Assembly (NCBI GenBank): GCA_964580455.1
Contig: CAZOKO010000070.1
Coordinates: 1 to 14,593, forward strand
Length of the DNA stretch: 14,593 bases
DNA from: CAZOKO01 sp964580455
Lineage (GTDB): Bacteria > Desulfobacterota > WTBG01
Direction of reading: 5' to 3'
The position numbers and the translations under genes were made by a program. Below the pieces are notes generated by a model. The model saw nothing but the letters and a program-made list of their open reading frames with translations, made no database searches and had not been told where the DNA came from. This document shows positions 14,111 through 14,593 of this stretch, in pieces (positions within the stretch are counted from its first letter, which is position 1; each line of letters starts with the position of its first letter).

Positions 14111-14403
14111 AATGAGAACTTATACCATAAAATATGCTATAGGTAAAGGATAAGGTAATCTTGAATGATTATGAGGATGTATTGTGATAAGAAAAAATTA
14201 TTGGAAGAACCTATGACCACAACATCTTGCGGTATCTAAAATGAGAGAAATATTCCACCATACTTACCAAAGGTTAAAGTCGCCTTCAGACATATTTTAG
14301 TTTGAACTACATAAGAGACTGTCGAAAAACCCTAAGTTCTGATCAAACCATCCCCGCCACAATCATAAAAATATCAAGTATTCACTATTTTTATAAAAAA
14401 GTG
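14111..14403. other. Spacer upstream of the sulfatase-like gene and DUF6788-like ORF
   Basis: No ORF is supported. GAGACTGTCGAAAAACCC at 14315-14332 resembles the terminal inverted repeats of some IS4/IS1634-type insertion sequences (from memory). A perfect 9-bp inverted repeat, ATAAAAATA (14365-14373) and TATTTTTAT (14386-14394), stands just upstream of the promoter at 14404. Confidence 0.4.
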
Positions 14404-14432
14404 TTGACATTTGAGTAAAAGTAGCATATAAG
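14404..14432 (+). promoter_or_regulatory. Near-consensus sigma70 promoter with overlapping palindrome
   Basis: TTGACA (14404-14409), a 17-nt spacer and TATAAG (14427-14432) form an almost ideal promoter. The expected transcript start is about 14439-14440, only 2-3 nt before the ATG at 14442. A palindrome, TAGCA (14422-14426) with TGCTA (14433-14437), brackets the -10 box and could be an operator. Confidence 0.7.
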
Positions 14433-14441
14433 TGCTATATT

Positions 14442-14593
14442 ATGAATAACAAGAAGCTCTGTCAACTCGAAAGAAGAATAGAAAAGATTAAGCAGGAACT
14501 CCAGACCATTCAACAGATGAGGCCAGGATCTCTCACCCGCCAATACCATAACCCTAAAGATAAGACAGGTGCTTATTATCAGCTCAGCTACAC
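14442..14593 (+). CDS. DUF6788-like protein, N-terminal part (cut by window end)
   Basis: Fifty codons are visible. A charged, likely coiled-coil helix (residues 1-26, CQLERRIEKIKQELQTIQQM) is followed by RPGSLTRQYHNPKDKTGAYY and QLSYT. The R-P-G-S-L-x-x-Q-Y ... Y-Q-L-S-Y-T block is the signature I associate with DUF6788, small proteins of unknown function often near transposases. The start has no Shine-Dalgarno sequence and sits 9 nt after the -10 box, so the message is probably leaderless or nearly so. The gene continues past the right edge; full members are about 100 residues from memory. Family recognition is by eye. Confidence 0.6.
   Translation, partial: MNNKKLCQLERRIEKIKQELQTIQQMRPGSLTRQYHNPKDKTGAYYQLSY

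Larger units (their letters stand above)
14315..14593 (+). mobile_element. Possible left end of an insertion element (partial)
   Basis: A TGTCGAAAAA-type end at about 14315 is followed 127 nt later by a strongly promoted DUF6788-like ORF that runs off the window. Such ORFs are often multicopy and near transposases in anaerobe genomes (recalled). Neither the transposase, the right end nor target duplications can be seen, so this is tentative. Confidence 0.3.

Noticed and set aside
12483..14314. TGAACTACATAA occurring at 12483-12494 and 14303-14314
   Set aside because: A 12-nt repeat pair is expected several times by chance in a window of this size, and the flanks do not match, so it is not taken as element boundaries around the sulfatase-like gene.

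Overview
The window looks like chromosome from an AT-rich, strictly anaerobic bacterium. The clearest signs are a ferredoxin-dependent 2-oxoacid oxidoreductase operon and a tungsten-type aldehyde:ferredoxin oxidoreductase. The gene style and the many intergenic palindromes recall uncultured Planctomycetota (Brocadiales-like) or Desulfobacterota. That placement is a guess from memory of such genomes, not something the sequence proves.

Left part (1-6000): scattered housekeeping genes that do not form one operon. These are pgeF (+), nadB and queE (-), prmA (+), and two small convergent Cys-motif proteins of unknown role (84 aa on +, 103 aa on -). The gaps between them are packed with short palindromic repeats. 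Three of these (1094-1193, 3920-4059, 6039-6205) share CCCCGTTA-type inverted ends and form one family.

Middle part (6310-11829): a tight five-gene minus-strand operon in the order ferredoxin, alpha, beta, gamma (korD-A-B-C), then a tandem ACT-domain protein. It has overlapping starts and stops and a recognisable promoter. A 544-nt gap with two nested palindromic elements follows, then a divergent aldehyde:ferredoxin oxidoreductase gene with a strong ribosome binding site and a clear rho-independent terminator. Both enzymes exchange electrons with ferredoxin at the aldehyde/acid/acyl-CoA level, so they plausibly work in one metabolic neighbourhood.

Right part (11830-14593): a gene-poor stretch with what looks like the collapsed remains of a REP-associated tyrosine transposase, then an orphan terminator. 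Next is a secreted alkaline-phosphatase-superfamily 'sulfatase' (-) that has Thr where sulfatases carry the formylglycine Cys/Ser. The window ends in the first 50 codons of a DUF6788-like protein behind a near-consensus promoter, possibly the left end of an insertion element.

No tRNA, rRNA or CRISPR array was seen. The genes themselves are mostly known families. The least explained features are the CCCCGTTA repeat family with its possible link to the decayed transposase, and the leaderless-looking DUF6788 unit at the right edge.
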